Below are positions 54,498 through 63,070 of a stretch of 64,000 bases of DNA, piece after piece (positions within the stretch are counted from its first letter, which is position 1; each line of letters starts with the position of its first letter). A model generated the notes under the pieces. That model searched no databases. It was not told the origin of the DNA and saw only the letters and a program-made list of their open reading frames with translations. The stretch comes from Syntrophomonas sp. DTU019. GTDB taxonomy: Bacteria > Bacillota > Syntrophomonadia > Syntrophomonadales > Syntrophomonadaceae. Position numbers and translations under genes: made by a program. The DNA lies in assembly GCA_913757435.1 (NCBI GenBank), contig CAJYDM010000001.1, positions 186,001 to 250,000 on the forward strand, read 5' to 3'.

Positions 54498-56253
54498 CAA
54501 TCTGCGTTCCTTCATGGAGCAATTACGGCGTGAAAAGGAAATCGTGGAGGTCAACGCCGAAGTTGACCCATACCTGGAACTAGCTGAAATCCATCGCCGG
54601 GTGGTCGAGGACAATGGCCCTGCCCTGCTTTTTACCCGAGTCAAGGAGAGCCGCTTTGCAGTTGTCACCAACCTGTTCGGATCCCCACGGCGCATGGAAA
54701 TGGCCATGGGACCCAAACCGCAGGCCATTGTAAACCAGGCTGTCGATGCTCTGCACCGCCTCGTGCCGCCCCGCCTCCAAACCTTATGGCAGGAAAGGGG
54801 CTGGCTGCTGGATGTGGCCCGCATCGGCTTGAATTTCATTCCCTCTCATCGGGCCCCGGTGACCAGACAGCTGATGCAGCCCGTAAATATAAAATCCCTG
54901 CCCGCCATCACCAGCTGGCAGGAGGATGGCGGGGCTTTTTTCACCCTTCCTCTAGTATATACTGAAAACCCACACAACCGGGAACACAACCTGGGTATGT
55001 ACCGTATGCAGGTATTTTCTGAAACTCAGACTGGAATGCACTGGCAGATCCACAAAGGCGGCGGATTTCATTTTCATGAAGCCGAGCGGTTGCAACAGGC
55101 CCTGCCGGTTACGGTGTTTCTAGGCGGACCTCCGGCTTTGACAGTGGCTGCGATAACCGCTTTACCTGAGCCTTTGCCGGAATTGCTGTACGCTTCATTT
55201 CTTTTGGGAGATAGAATAGCCATGACCAGAGTGGCGGGCCATCCTCATCCCCTCGTGGCTGAAGCTGAATTTGCCTTGTGCGGGGAGGTGCCTCCAGGAG
55301 TGCGTCGGCCTGAAGGCCCTTTTGGAGACCATTATGGTTACTATTCACTGGTCCATGATTTCCCGGTTTTCAATATCAAGCAGATTTATCATCGCCCGGA
55401 TGCTATCTATCCTGCCACCGTGGTAGGTAAACCCAGACAGGAGGACTATTACATCGGGGAATGGATGCAGGATTTACTCAGTCCGATCTTCCCCTTGCTG
55501 ATGCCAGGGGTCAAATCCCTGCGCAGCTATGCTGAAGCCGGTTTTCACACCTTAAGCGCGGCAGTGGTGAGGGAGAGCTACTTCCGCGAAGCGCTGGCTC
55601 ACAGCTTCCGCATCCTGGGTGAAGGCCAGCTCAGCCTCACCAAAGTATTGTTGATAACCGATGTTGACCTTGATCTCCGGAATTTTCCACTGCTCTTGGA
55701 AAACATCCTGATGCGCCTGGAACCAAGCCGCGATCTTATCATCCTGCACCATACCTCAATGGATACCCTGGATTACACCGGGCGCCAATACAATCAGGGC
55801 AGCAAGGCTATCATTATGGGTATTGGCCACCCCATAAGAGACCTCCTCAGGGAGTATCGAGGCAAGCAGCTCCCCGGCGTCACCAAGGTAAAGGCCTATT
55901 GCGGCGGCTGCTTGCTGATCTCCGGTGCAAGTTACAGGGACAACCCGCAACTGGCTGCCGAATTGGCCCAGGCATCGCTGCCCGACCTGAAGAACTGGCC
56001 ACTGGTGGTGCTTGTGGACGATGTAGCGGCGATTGCCGATCAAACCTCTTTTCTGTGGTCGGTATTTACTCGTTTTGATCCCATGCTCGACATATATGCG
56101 TGTCAACAGATGCGCCAGAATGCCATTGAGTACCGACTGCCCTTTATCGTCGATGCCCGCATGAAACCGGAATATCCTGCAGAGTTGATACCCAGGCCTG
56201 ATATCGTCCGGCAGGTCGACCGACGTTGGAGTAGTTTATTCAACCATCCCTGA
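54490..56253 (+). CDS. UbiD-family (prenyl-FMN-dependent) decarboxylase
   Basis: 587 residues. Reversibly decarboxylates aromatic or unsaturated acids. MHNNLRSFMEQL starts the protein. The prFMN/metal region includes GMHWQIHKGGGFHFHEAERL. The active-site part contains AEAEFALCGEVPPGVRRPEGPFGDHYGYYS, with the Glu-Arg-Glu/Asp type residues expected of UbiD (positions about 257-286). The length is larger than UbiD of E. coli (497) and closer to MqnL/phenylphosphate carboxylase-like forms. The substrate is unknown. The start overlaps the LpdD-like gene, so they form one unit ending at the terminator near 56383. Confidence 0.9.
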   Translation: MHNNLRSFMEQLRREKEIVEVNAEVDPYLELAEIHRRVVEDNGPALLFTRVKESRFAVVTNLFGSPRRMEMAMGPKPQAIVNQAVDALHRLVPPRLQTLWQERGWLLDVARIGLNFIPSHRAPVTRQLMQPVNIKSLPAITSWQEDGGAFFTLPLVYTENPHNREHNLGMYRMQVFSETQTGMHWQIHKGGGFHFHEAERLQQALPVTVFLGGPPALTVAAITALPEPLPELLYASFLLGDRIAMTRVAGHPHPLVAEAEFALCGEVPPGVRRPEGPFGDHYGYYSLVHDFPVFNIKQIYHRPDAIYPATVVGKPRQEDYYIGEWMQDLLSPIFPLLMPGVKSLRSYAEAGFHTLSAAVVRESYFREALAHSFRILGEGQLSLTKVLLITDVDLDLRNFPLLLENILMRLEPSRDLIILHHTSMDTLDYTGRQYNQGSKAIIMGIGHPIRDLLREYRGKQLPGVTKVKAYCGGCLLISGASYRDNPQLAAELAQASLPDLKNWPLVVLVDDVAAIADQTSFLWSVFTRFDPMLDIYACQQMRQNAIEYRLPFIVDARMKPEYPAELIPRPDIVRQVDRRWSSLFNHP

Positions 56254-56588
56254 GCTATCGCACCAAGATTATGAAAAGCGGAAGCCGTCTCATCTATCAG
56301 ATCGGTATTGAGTAAGCTGTAGGAGATGGGTAAAGTGGGCATGCAAGGCAAGAACCGTATCCAACTGGCCGCCATTTATGGTAAATAGCAGAGGCCTCAG
56401 CCGCTGCTATTTTCTGTCTTATAAGGACCTATATCTTAAGTCCTGTAAATATTATTACAAAGAACATCAATCTTCTGCATTTTTTATCGAATATATAAAT
56501 AGAGGCAACATGGAAGTTTCTGATGCTGTAAAACTAGATATATTGATTATTACATATGGCCGCACTACCGGCCAGAAAGGATACTGCG
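56254..56588. other. Intergenic region with the UbiD terminator
   Basis: Contains the hairpin at 56383-56413. After it lies an AT-rich stretch (56440-56560) likely to hold the CAP-gene promoter. TGGCCG at 56559-56564 pairs with CGGCCA at 56571-56576, a small hairpin just before the CAP ribosome-binding site. A short frame from ATG 56510 overlaps the CAP gene and is not supported. Confidence 0.5.
56383..56413 (+). terminator. Terminator after the UbiD gene
   Basis: AAATAGCAG at 56383-56391 pairs with CTGCTATTT at 56404-56412 around a 12-base loop; the T tract is short (TTTTCTGTCTT). Confidence 0.7.
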
Positions 56589-57389
56589 ATGAAAAAAACC
56601 ACCTTTTGGCTTGCGTTTTCATTTACCCTTCTGCTTGCTTATATAGCAGTGGCTGATACATCACTGCACAGCTATCTGACCGGCATTACCCCCGCCAAGG
56701 CTTTATCCGGCAGCGAAGCCATACCAGCAACAGGTACCAATCAGCCCGAACAGGTTTTGCCTGAGGCAGAAAAGACTACTCCTCCGGCTATTGCCGATCC
56801 TCACCAAAGTCAATCCCCTGATCGTGCCTCTATGACCGAAACATCGCCTGACAGAATCGGGTCAGTGACACCTGTTCCGGCGCTTCCTGCTGGGGATCAG
56901 GCAGTTGGTGCCCAACCCCAGCCAGCACCTCCGGCACCCGCATCCCAACCTAAACCCCAGCCTAAACCTAAATCGGCCACCTCCCCGGCTGCACACGATA
57001 AATCGACGCAGCCGGCAGGTTATGCTCAGGAAATGCTGGGCTATATAAACACCGTCCGTGCACAGAACGGGCTTTCCCCGCTCACTCTCAGCAGTACGCT
57101 CTGCAATGGTGCTTATTTAAAATCTAAAGATATGGCGGTGAACAATTACTTCAGCCACAACTCTCCCACCTACGGGGACCCCTTCACCATGATGAAAGGC
57201 CAGGGCATAACCTACCGCCGGGCAGCAGAAAACATCGCTAAGAATTTCAGCGTTCTGGCCAGCCATAATGCTTTTATGGATTCCAGCGGGCACCGTGCCA
57301 ATATCTTGAATGCCTCGTTTAAAAGGGTCGGGTTGGGATTCTATCAACAGGGCAGCTACTTATATGTAACCCAGTGGTTCACCGATTGA
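56589..57389 (+). CDS. Secreted CAP/SCP-domain protein
   Basis: 266 residues from ATG 56589 behind GAAAGGA. An N-terminal signal or anchor helix (WLAFSFTLLLAYIAVA) is followed by about 115 residues of low complexity, rich in Pro, Gln, Ala and Ser. This includes an APPAPASQPKPQPKPK stretch likely to span the wall. The CAP domain begins at MLGYINTVRAQNGLSPL. It keeps the His and Glu of NNYFSHNSP and AAENIAKN, and also SSGHRANILN with GLGFYQQG near the end. This is the YkwD/SafA-type family of Firmicutes; function unknown. Confidence 0.92.
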   Translation: MKKTTFWLAFSFTLLLAYIAVADTSLHSYLTGITPAKALSGSEAIPATGTNQPEQVLPEAEKTTPPAIADPHQSQSPDRASMTETSPDRIGSVTPVPALPAGDQAVGAQPQPAPPAPASQPKPQPKPKSATSPAAHDKSTQPAGYAQEMLGYINTVRAQNGLSPLTLSSTLCNGAYLKSKDMAVNNYFSHNSPTYGDPFTMMKGQGITYRRAAENIAKNFSVLASHNAFMDSSGHRANILNASFKRVGLGFYQQGSYLYVTQWFTD

Positions 57390-57399
57390 ACCAGGCCAT

Positions 57400-58176
57400 T
57401 TAATCAAAAAGCTCCCTTTTTGTGACAGCCGAGGTGGCGAAACGCCACATCATTCTGGAGCGGGAAAGCCATACCAGGCGTACATTGTTGCGTTGATTAC
57501 TAAGCATCCGCTCTACCAGGTATTGAGCCACTGTTTCCGGTTTATCCCCCAAAATATTAAAAATCCTGCGGGTCTGTTTATCTACAGGCTGGTTATCGCG
57601 GGGTCTTTTGATGAAGTCAGTAACCATCATACCAGGGCTGAGGGCTCCCACCAGTATCCCGGTGCCTTCGGCCTCTCTGGCTAAAGCCCGTGTATAATAG
57701 GTCACCGCCCGCTTGCTAGTGCCGTAAAGGCTCATTCCCGGGCGCAGCATATCGTTGCTGCCAAAGCCTTCCATATTGAATATCTGACCACTGCCCTGCT
57801 TTAGCATGCCCCGCATGGCTACTGCGCAGCCGTACATTGTTCCCAAGAGATTGATACCAATTACGTTCTCGATCTCTTCATTTCCCAGCTTCCACAACGG
57901 CTGATGCAGTTGAGCGATGCCGGCATTATTGATCCAGTAATCGACCCGCCCCCATCGCATTTGAGCACTCTGCCACAGGTTTTGCAGTTGTTCGCTTTGC
58001 TGCACATCACACAATACCGCATCCACATTGCTGTAACCCTGAAGGACTTGTTGGGCCGCATTCAAATTGGCAGGATTCCTTCCTGATATGGTAACACTAC
58101 ACCGCAATTCTAAAAAACAGCGGGCCATCGAGAGTCCCAATCCCCGAGTGCTGCCAGTGATAACCACTTTTTTCAT
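57400..58176 (-). CDS. Short-chain dehydrogenase/reductase
   Basis: 258 residues, classical SDR. The NADP-favouring glycine motif is TGSTRGLGLSMA. Other elements are NNAGIA near residue 90, catalytic Ser in the MEGFGSND region, and the YGTSKRAV (Tyr-x3-Lys) motif near 150. The Arg after the second beta strand (SGRNPAN) suggests NADPH. The C-terminal region is basic (SRSRMMWRF). The substrate is unknown. The gene is convergent with the CAP gene and downstream of the CoA-binding gene, separated from it by a terminator. Confidence 0.92.
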   Translation of the reverse strand: MKKVVITGSTRGLGLSMARCFLELRCSVTISGRNPANLNAAQQVLQGYSNVDAVLCDVQQSEQLQNLWQSAQMRWGRVDYWINNAGIAQLHQPLWKLGNEEIENVIGINLLGTMYGCAVAMRGMLKQGSGQIFNMEGFGSNDMLRPGMSLYGTSKRAVTYYTRALAREAEGTGILVGALSPGMMVTDFIKRPRDNQPVDKQTRRIFNILGDKPETVAQYLVERMLSNQRNNVRLVWLSRSRMMWRFATSAVTKRELFD

Positions 58177-58254
58177 GCTACTCCTCCTCTGTTCATAGGC
58201 TTATTGTGTTGAAAAAGCAGCAATTTTATTATAACTCCTAATCGAGGGCGCAAG

Positions 58255-58272
58255 AAAAAAGGCCCGAAGGCC
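58255..58272 (-). terminator. Terminator after the CoA-binding gene
   Basis: Minus-strand GGCC-TTCG-GGCC followed by six T; short but with a stable tetraloop. Confidence 0.8.
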
Positions 58273-58293
58273 CCAATGGTATGGCGTGTATGG

Positions 58294-58773
58294 CTATGAT
58301 TTCAGTGTATCATCAAGTTTGAAAATGGCGGCAATGGTCCGGTGTACATTATGCGGAAACCCTGCTTTAGGGTGATGCAGAAATACGCAAGAGTTGGTAT
58401 AGTATAAGCCCATCTGCTGAGCCAGGCGCAGGACGGTATCATCTGCCGTCCCCTGCTGAAACCATACCCGCCTGATGCCCTTATCCAGGCACTGCGGCAA
58501 CAGGGTTGCCGTTACCTGAGGATTGGTAAAGAATATCACCCCATCCACCTCAGGAACCTCTGTTAGCGATGGCAAACTTTTGATTCCTCCGATGTTTGTC
58601 TCTCGAGGGTTTACCGCCACCAGCTTGCAGCCCTGTTCAATCAAGAATTTGCAGGCCCCCCGACTGAATGACTTAGGGTTGCGCGACAGCCCCACCACCG
58701 CAAAGCGTTTATACTTGGTAAAGAAGTCTTTCACGGTAGTGCTCCTTTCCTGCTTATTGACTGGGTTCATCAT
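58294..58773 (-). CDS. CoA-binding (YccU-like) protein
   Basis: 159 residues with a Rossmann-type CoA_binding_2 fold. RFAVVGLSRNPKSFSRGACKFLIEQG near residue 24 and VNPRETNIGGIKSLPSL near 55 are the core. DGVIFFTNPQ and VWFQQGTADD follow. The cysteine at VMAENLCVF-type positions is seen in TNSCVFLHH. It is similar to the N-terminal domain of acetyl-CoA synthetase (ADP-forming). The role is unknown; it may bind CoA or NAD. It is monocistronic between two terminators. Confidence 0.88.
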   Translation of the reverse strand: MMNPVNKQERSTTVKDFFTKYKRFAVVGLSRNPKSFSRGACKFLIEQGCKLVAVNPRETNIGGIKSLPSLTEVPEVDGVIFFTNPQVTATLLPQCLDKGIRRVWFQQGTADDTVLRLAQQMGLYYTNSCVFLHHPKAGFPHNVHRTIAAIFKLDDTLKS

Positions 58774-58949
58774 AACATTTCCTTTTTATGTCATCAAGCT
58801 ATGGCCCCTGCCGTATAAAACGGGGTTCTCCCCAATGCCAAAAATTTACTTCGAAGGCATTCCCTTTTATTTGGGCAAGTGGGAGCCAATGGAAATAGTG
58901 TTGAGACTGCACCCACTTTCCTCTTACACACAAATGGAATAAAAGAGAA

Positions 58950-58971
58950 GGCTGCCACTTTTGAGACAGCC
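58950..58971 (-). terminator. Probable terminator after the CoA-transferase gene
   Basis: Minus-strand GGCTG pairs with CAGCC around a 12-base loop, followed by TTCTCTTTTATT. It lies about 60 bp after the stop codon. Confidence 0.6.
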
Positions 58972-59028
58972 CTAGCAATTACAGTTTTGTGGTCAGGCTG
59001 AGGCGGCCTGTATGTTGAGTCACTTTTC

Positions 59029-60213
59029 TTAGATGACCCCCGCAGAACGCAGATCCTTGACTTCTTGCTGTGAATAACCACCTACTGCCATCAAGACTTC
59101 ATCATTATGTTCGCCCAGGATGGGGAATTTCAAGCTCAGTTGCCCCGGAGTCTCAGACAATTTGATGGGGATTCCGGTCATGCGTACGGTTTTCCCGGTA
59201 TTGTTCACATTCTCAAGTTCTACGATCATTTCGCGCGCTTTGACCTGCGGGTGCTGGCATACTTCATCCAATCCCAGCACCGGAGTGAAGCAAATGTCAC
59301 TGTCGGCAAAGAAATCCACCCACTCATCCCTGGTCCGCTGTGCGATTATCTCAGATATTTCGGCGATAATCTGTCGCTGGGGTTCTTTTTCAAACTGTTT
59401 TTCAATGAGATCGGGACGGCCGATTTTTCTGCAGAACTCGGCATAGAATTTTTCCTCAACAGCTCCCAGACTTACATATTTGCCGTCCTTGGTGGCATAG
59501 ACCTGGTAAAAACCATAACCACCCGACAATAAACCATCTCCGGAAACCGGCAGGGTGTCCAGACCGGACCACTCACCCAGGGCATAAGCCATCAGACTTA
59601 CCGAGGCATCCAGCATGGACACATCGCAGAGCTGTCCCTGACCGCTCTTCTGGCGGGCAGCCAGGGCTAACAGAATGCCGATGACCGAATGCAAGGTTCC
59701 TCCTGCAATATCGGCAATTTGAGTTCCGCATATGGCCGGCTGGCTATTATACACCCCGTTTACACCGGTGATACCTGCCAAACTCAGGTAATTGAGATCG
59801 TGCCCGGCAACATCGCGCAGGGGACCGTCCAGTCCATAGCCGGTGATGGTGCAATAAATAATTCCCGGGTTTATGGTTTTGAGCTGCTCATATCCCAAAC
59901 CCATCCTGTCCATTACACCGGGTCTAAACTGGTCCACCACCACATCGCTATTGAGCGCCAGGCGTTTGAAAACCTCCTGCCCCTGCGGCTTTTTGAGGTC
60001 TAGGGTGATACTCTTCTTATTGCGGTTCACGGTAAAGAAACGCGCGCTTTCACCACCTATCAACGGCGGGAGCATACGGCCCAAATCCCCTCCTTTGGGA
60101 TCCTCCACCTTGATAACTTCGGCCCCGAAATCGGCCAGCATCTGAGTAGCAAAAGGGCCGGGCAAATATCTTGATAAGTCCAATACACGGATGCCTTCCA
60201 AGGGTAAACTCAT
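59029..60213 (-). CDS. CaiB/BaiF (family III) CoA-transferase
   Basis: 394 residues. Transfers CoA between carboxylic acids, or racemises 2-methylacyl-CoA in the AMACR branch. GIRVLDLSRYLPGPFATQMLADFGAEVIKVE opens the protein (residues 7-37). The nucleophilic Asp lies in AGHDLNYLSLAG near residue 150, in a slot where AMACR-like members also have their catalytic His (GHDLNY). The similarity is nearest to alpha-methylacyl-CoA racemase-like forms. ATG 60213 is behind GGAGGAG. No partner genes are near, so the acid substrate is open. Confidence 0.9.
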   Translation of the reverse strand: MSLPLEGIRVLDLSRYLPGPFATQMLADFGAEVIKVEDPKGGDLGRMLPPLIGGESARFFTVNRNKKSITLDLKKPQGQEVFKRLALNSDVVVDQFRPGVMDRMGLGYEQLKTINPGIIYCTITGYGLDGPLRDVAGHDLNYLSLAGITGVNGVYNSQPAICGTQIADIAGGTLHSVIGILLALAARQKSGQGQLCDVSMLDASVSLMAYALGEWSGLDTLPVSGDGLLSGGYGFYQVYATKDGKYVSLGAVEEKFYAEFCRKIGRPDLIEKQFEKEPQRQIIAEISEIIAQRTRDEWVDFFADSDICFTPVLGLDEVCQHPQVKAREMIVELENVNNTGKTVRMTGIPIKLSETPGQLSLKFPILGEHNDEVLMAVGGYSQQEVKDLRSAGVI

Positions 60214-60808
60214 TCTCTCTCCTCCTCTTCATACGTTTCACTTCTGCTTGGCATGTAAGTCTAAAGACATCACCTCTCTTGCGGCGCCATTGCGCCTAAA
60301 TTGGTATAGTCAGGCGGACCATTTTATCTGCCAGAAACATGGACAGGGCGTATCGCATTAACCCGTAGGAGAGCTTCCCCGGGTATGGCCTAAGTGTAAG
60401 TGCTGATCAAGTGACATAGACTATTATTACGATCCATAATATTCATAACATGGCAATATAAGCACAAAAAGCATACCCTTCGGTATGCTTGGTAGGATTA
60501 GGTAAATTCTAATACTTGAATACATTGTATAACAATCAATTTTTCAGTACAACACGCTCTATCTTGCCACTGCAGTCATTTGCAGCCGAATGCAGGGGTT
60601 TATACGAAATCCCTCGGGATAAAGTGTACCCTGTAGTTTCCGTAACCGATATTTATCGTTTTGACACCGATTTAATAATCCCCACAAAAAACCGGCCGAC
60701 CAACGTTTGCTTCGGGCACCGACCGGCTGATGACCAATAATATTCGTCCAGACTGCCTTGCTTACATTGACACCTATAGCGCTGCAGCCGGATCTAAGAG
60801 CCTCCTTT
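60214..60808. other. 595-bp region with two minus-strand terminators and no gene
   Basis: AAGCATACC at 60469-60477 pairs with GGTATGCTT at 60482-60490, with a T tract on the minus strand. A longer imperfect hairpin at 60691-60729 with six T on the minus strand probably ends the MBL gene. The 200 bp between them contains no reading frame with a ribosome-binding site, but minus-strand -10-like boxes (TATACA near 60530, TAGAAT near 60510). It could encode a small RNA. Confidence 0.55.
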
Positions 60809-61693
60809 TTATAGGCATTCCTGCACTCGTTTGATCAATAGATTCACACACAGGGTTATGTTTTCCGGGGTATATATCTGCAGGTCGCCACGATAATAAT
60901 GCCTGAATAAGATGTCCACCATTTGCTGATGATCAATTCCGTTATCGCTCATGACTCGTATCCTTTCAAAGGCATCGCGGGCTGCACCCAGGGCGCGCTC
61001 ATAGAACGCTGGAATCTGCTCCCCGGTCCACAGGGTGCCGTGGGCTATCCCAACAACCCGGGCGGGGTAGCCTTGTATGCGCTTTATAGAATCCATATAC
61101 ATCTCATAGCTCTGAAAGAATATCGGGAAAATGGCTTCATCAGAGATTTGAAATCCTGCCACATCAGATGCGAACAGCACTTTATCTTCGGGCATATATG
61201 CTGCCAGACTGCAAGGACTGTGCCCCGGGGCAGCGATTATCTTCAAGCGGCAACCGTCTCCGCTTTCCAGCATATCACCATCTGCTAGTATGATCTGTAC
61301 CGGCAAAGGCTGGGGTTCCGGCACCTCAACCGCTGCCTCCAGCATTCCCTGCGCCATTAGTACCTTTACCATCTCCCCATCCTGAGTAAAAAATCCCTCC
61401 ATGACCTGCTGCTTCTGCATCACCTTGCTGGCATAAGGGCTGGATGCCACCAGGGCTTGTGGAAACATCTCCCGCAGATAGGGTATACCACAAATATGGT
61501 CAAAATGGGCATGCATTGCCAAAAGGGTTGAAACTTCAGGCTGAGCACTGAGGCTATGCCATTGCTTCCGCAGATTGGCCACTGCGCCGCTGACTCCGCA
61601 TTCTACAATGATAGCTTCCCGTTTGCCAACTACAAAAAAGTGAAAGAGGCGGTTGCCCAAACAACTGATGTTTTCTGTAAGTTTTTGGTTCAT
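60809..61693 (-). CDS. MBL-fold metallo-hydrolase
   Basis: 294 residues from ATG 61693, behind GAGGAGGGG. The dinuclear metal site HAHFDHICG has a leading Ala-His in place of the common THxHxDH. Other ligands are in AAPGHSPCSLAAY and LFASDVAG, with a final His in GIAHGTLWTG. A helical C-terminal part (residues 210-290) resembles the winged-helix-like tail of glyoxalase II/LACTB2-type enzymes. The substrate is unknown. It is a lone gene divergent from the acyltransferase. Confidence 0.9.
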   Translation of the reverse strand: MNQKLTENISCLGNRLFHFFVVGKREAIIVECGVSGAVANLRKQWHSLSAQPEVSTLLAMHAHFDHICGIPYLREMFPQALVASSPYASKVMQKQQVMEGFFTQDGEMVKVLMAQGMLEAAVEVPEPQPLPVQIILADGDMLESGDGCRLKIIAAPGHSPCSLAAYMPEDKVLFASDVAGFQISDEAIFPIFFQSYEMYMDSIKRIQGYPARVVGIAHGTLWTGEQIPAFYERALGAARDAFERIRVMSDNGIDHQQMVDILFRHYYRGDLQIYTPENITLCVNLLIKRVQECL

Positions 61694-61870
61694 CAGGTTC
61701 CCCTCCTCAATTGCCCCAAGAAATAGTAAACTAATTCTATTATATTCCATTCAGCCGAGAAAATGAAAAGCAGCGCCATGGCACCCAGGGGAGTTCTCCT
61801 CATTTAACCTGCTGGCTCTAGGGGCTGCGGATTATAAGAATAGGCCGCTGAATTAGCGGGAAGGGCGATC

Positions 61871-63067
61871 ATGTTAAAAAGAAAAATAAGTGAGATTGAT
61901 CTTTTACGGGGTGTTTCTTTTTTAGCCATAGCATTGCAGCATGCTCTGGCCAGCTTTATCTACCTGCCGGCAACATCACAATCGAATGCGCTGATTTCGG
62001 CTTTTCTGTTATTGTTGAGCCGCTTTGCAGTCCCTATGTTCGTTTTCATCACTGGTTTGGTGTTGTTCTATAACCATGGCGATGACGCTCTCAATTACCC
62101 GGAGATGGTCAAACGCCGCTTTTCACAGGTTTTCATCCCCTATTGGGTGTGGACCATGTTCTTTTTTGTATGGACCGGTCTGTTATCGGGGCTAGATCCT
62201 AGCAGTGAAACCGATATACTGGCCCGGATCGCACAGCTGACCATCTCCGGGGATGGGTATTACCATCTATGGTTCATCGTGATGATACTGCAATTCTACC
62301 TGCTCTTCCCCTTATTCAGATATGTAATACGCCGTGGGAGCGTATGGGCGATATGCACTCTGCTGGTAAGTTTCTTGCTTTATCTGGCCTATCTGTGGGG
62401 GTATCACCACTTGGCCCCGCTCCTTTATGCCAACAGCAACTCGCCGCTTATTAAAGATATTCTGGATTATCGGGACCGCCTGTTTGTGAGCTGGTTTTTC
62501 TATTTCATGCTGGGCGGGTTTGCGGGCTTATACATTAAAAAACTGCGCAGTATGGTGCGGCGCATCCAGCGGTTGAATTGGGTGGTGAATATCACTGCTT
62601 TCGCCGTGATCTTCTATCAGATGTCCCAGACCCTGACGCTTACACCCGCAGGATTCTACACTATCAATTACCAACTCACCCTGCCTTTAAGCTATACTAT
62701 GACGGTTTACCTGGTGTCATCTCTGATTACCGTTTACTACCTTGCCATTACCTGGCTGTATCGGGTCAGAAGGTTGCGGCAGCTGTTGCGCAGCTTCGGG
62801 CAATGCTCATTTGGCTGCTACTTTGCCCATCCCTTTATTCTCCATTACACCGATTCTTTTACCAGGTTTGCTTTTTCAGGTTTTAATACCATAATACAAA
62901 TCATTATCACCTTTACAGCCTGTTCTGCGTTAACCCTGCTATTTAGTTTTGGCTTAAGCAGGATGCGGACTCCGGTAGGCGACCTGTTTGTAGGCAAGGT
63001 TCCGGGGGCGCGCCGCAAGGCAAGTCAAAGCCCAAGCCATTCGGCCTCTTTAACTCTGGAGAGGTAG
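61871..63067 (+). CDS. Acyltransferase 3 family membrane protein
   Basis: 398 residues, about ten membrane helices. The start is DLLRGVSFLAIALQHALA, with the conserved Arg and His; RFAVPMFVFITGLVLFY, then FSQVFIPYWVWTMF and YYHLWFIVMILQFYLLFPL follow. These are the hallmarks of the OafA/acyltransferase 3 fold that O-acylates exopolysaccharides, peptidoglycan or lipids. The C-terminus is a basic, soluble tail. ATG 61871 is preceded by GGGAAGGGCG. It is monocistronic and convergent with tex. Confidence 0.9.
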   Translation: MLKRKISEIDLLRGVSFLAIALQHALASFIYLPATSQSNALISAFLLLLSRFAVPMFVFITGLVLFYNHGDDALNYPEMVKRRFSQVFIPYWVWTMFFFVWTGLLSGLDPSSETDILARIAQLTISGDGYYHLWFIVMILQFYLLFPLFRYVIRRGSVWAICTLLVSFLLYLAYLWGYHHLAPLLYANSNSPLIKDILDYRDRLFVSWFFYFMLGGFAGLYIKKLRSMVRRIQRLNWVVNITAFAVIFYQMSQTLTLTPAGFYTINYQLTLPLSYTMTVYLVSSLITVYYLAITWLYRVRRLRQLLRSFGQCSFGCYFAHPFILHYTDSFTRFAFSGFNTIIQIIITFTACSALTLLFSFGLSRMRTPVGDLFVGKVPGARRKASQSPSHSASLTLER

Positions 63068-63070
63068 TCA

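Noticed and set aside
56510-56656. Short frame MEVSDAVKLDILI overlapping the CAP gene start
   Set aside because: It has only a weak GAGG upstream, overlaps the CAP coding start out of frame, and lacks any family resemblance.
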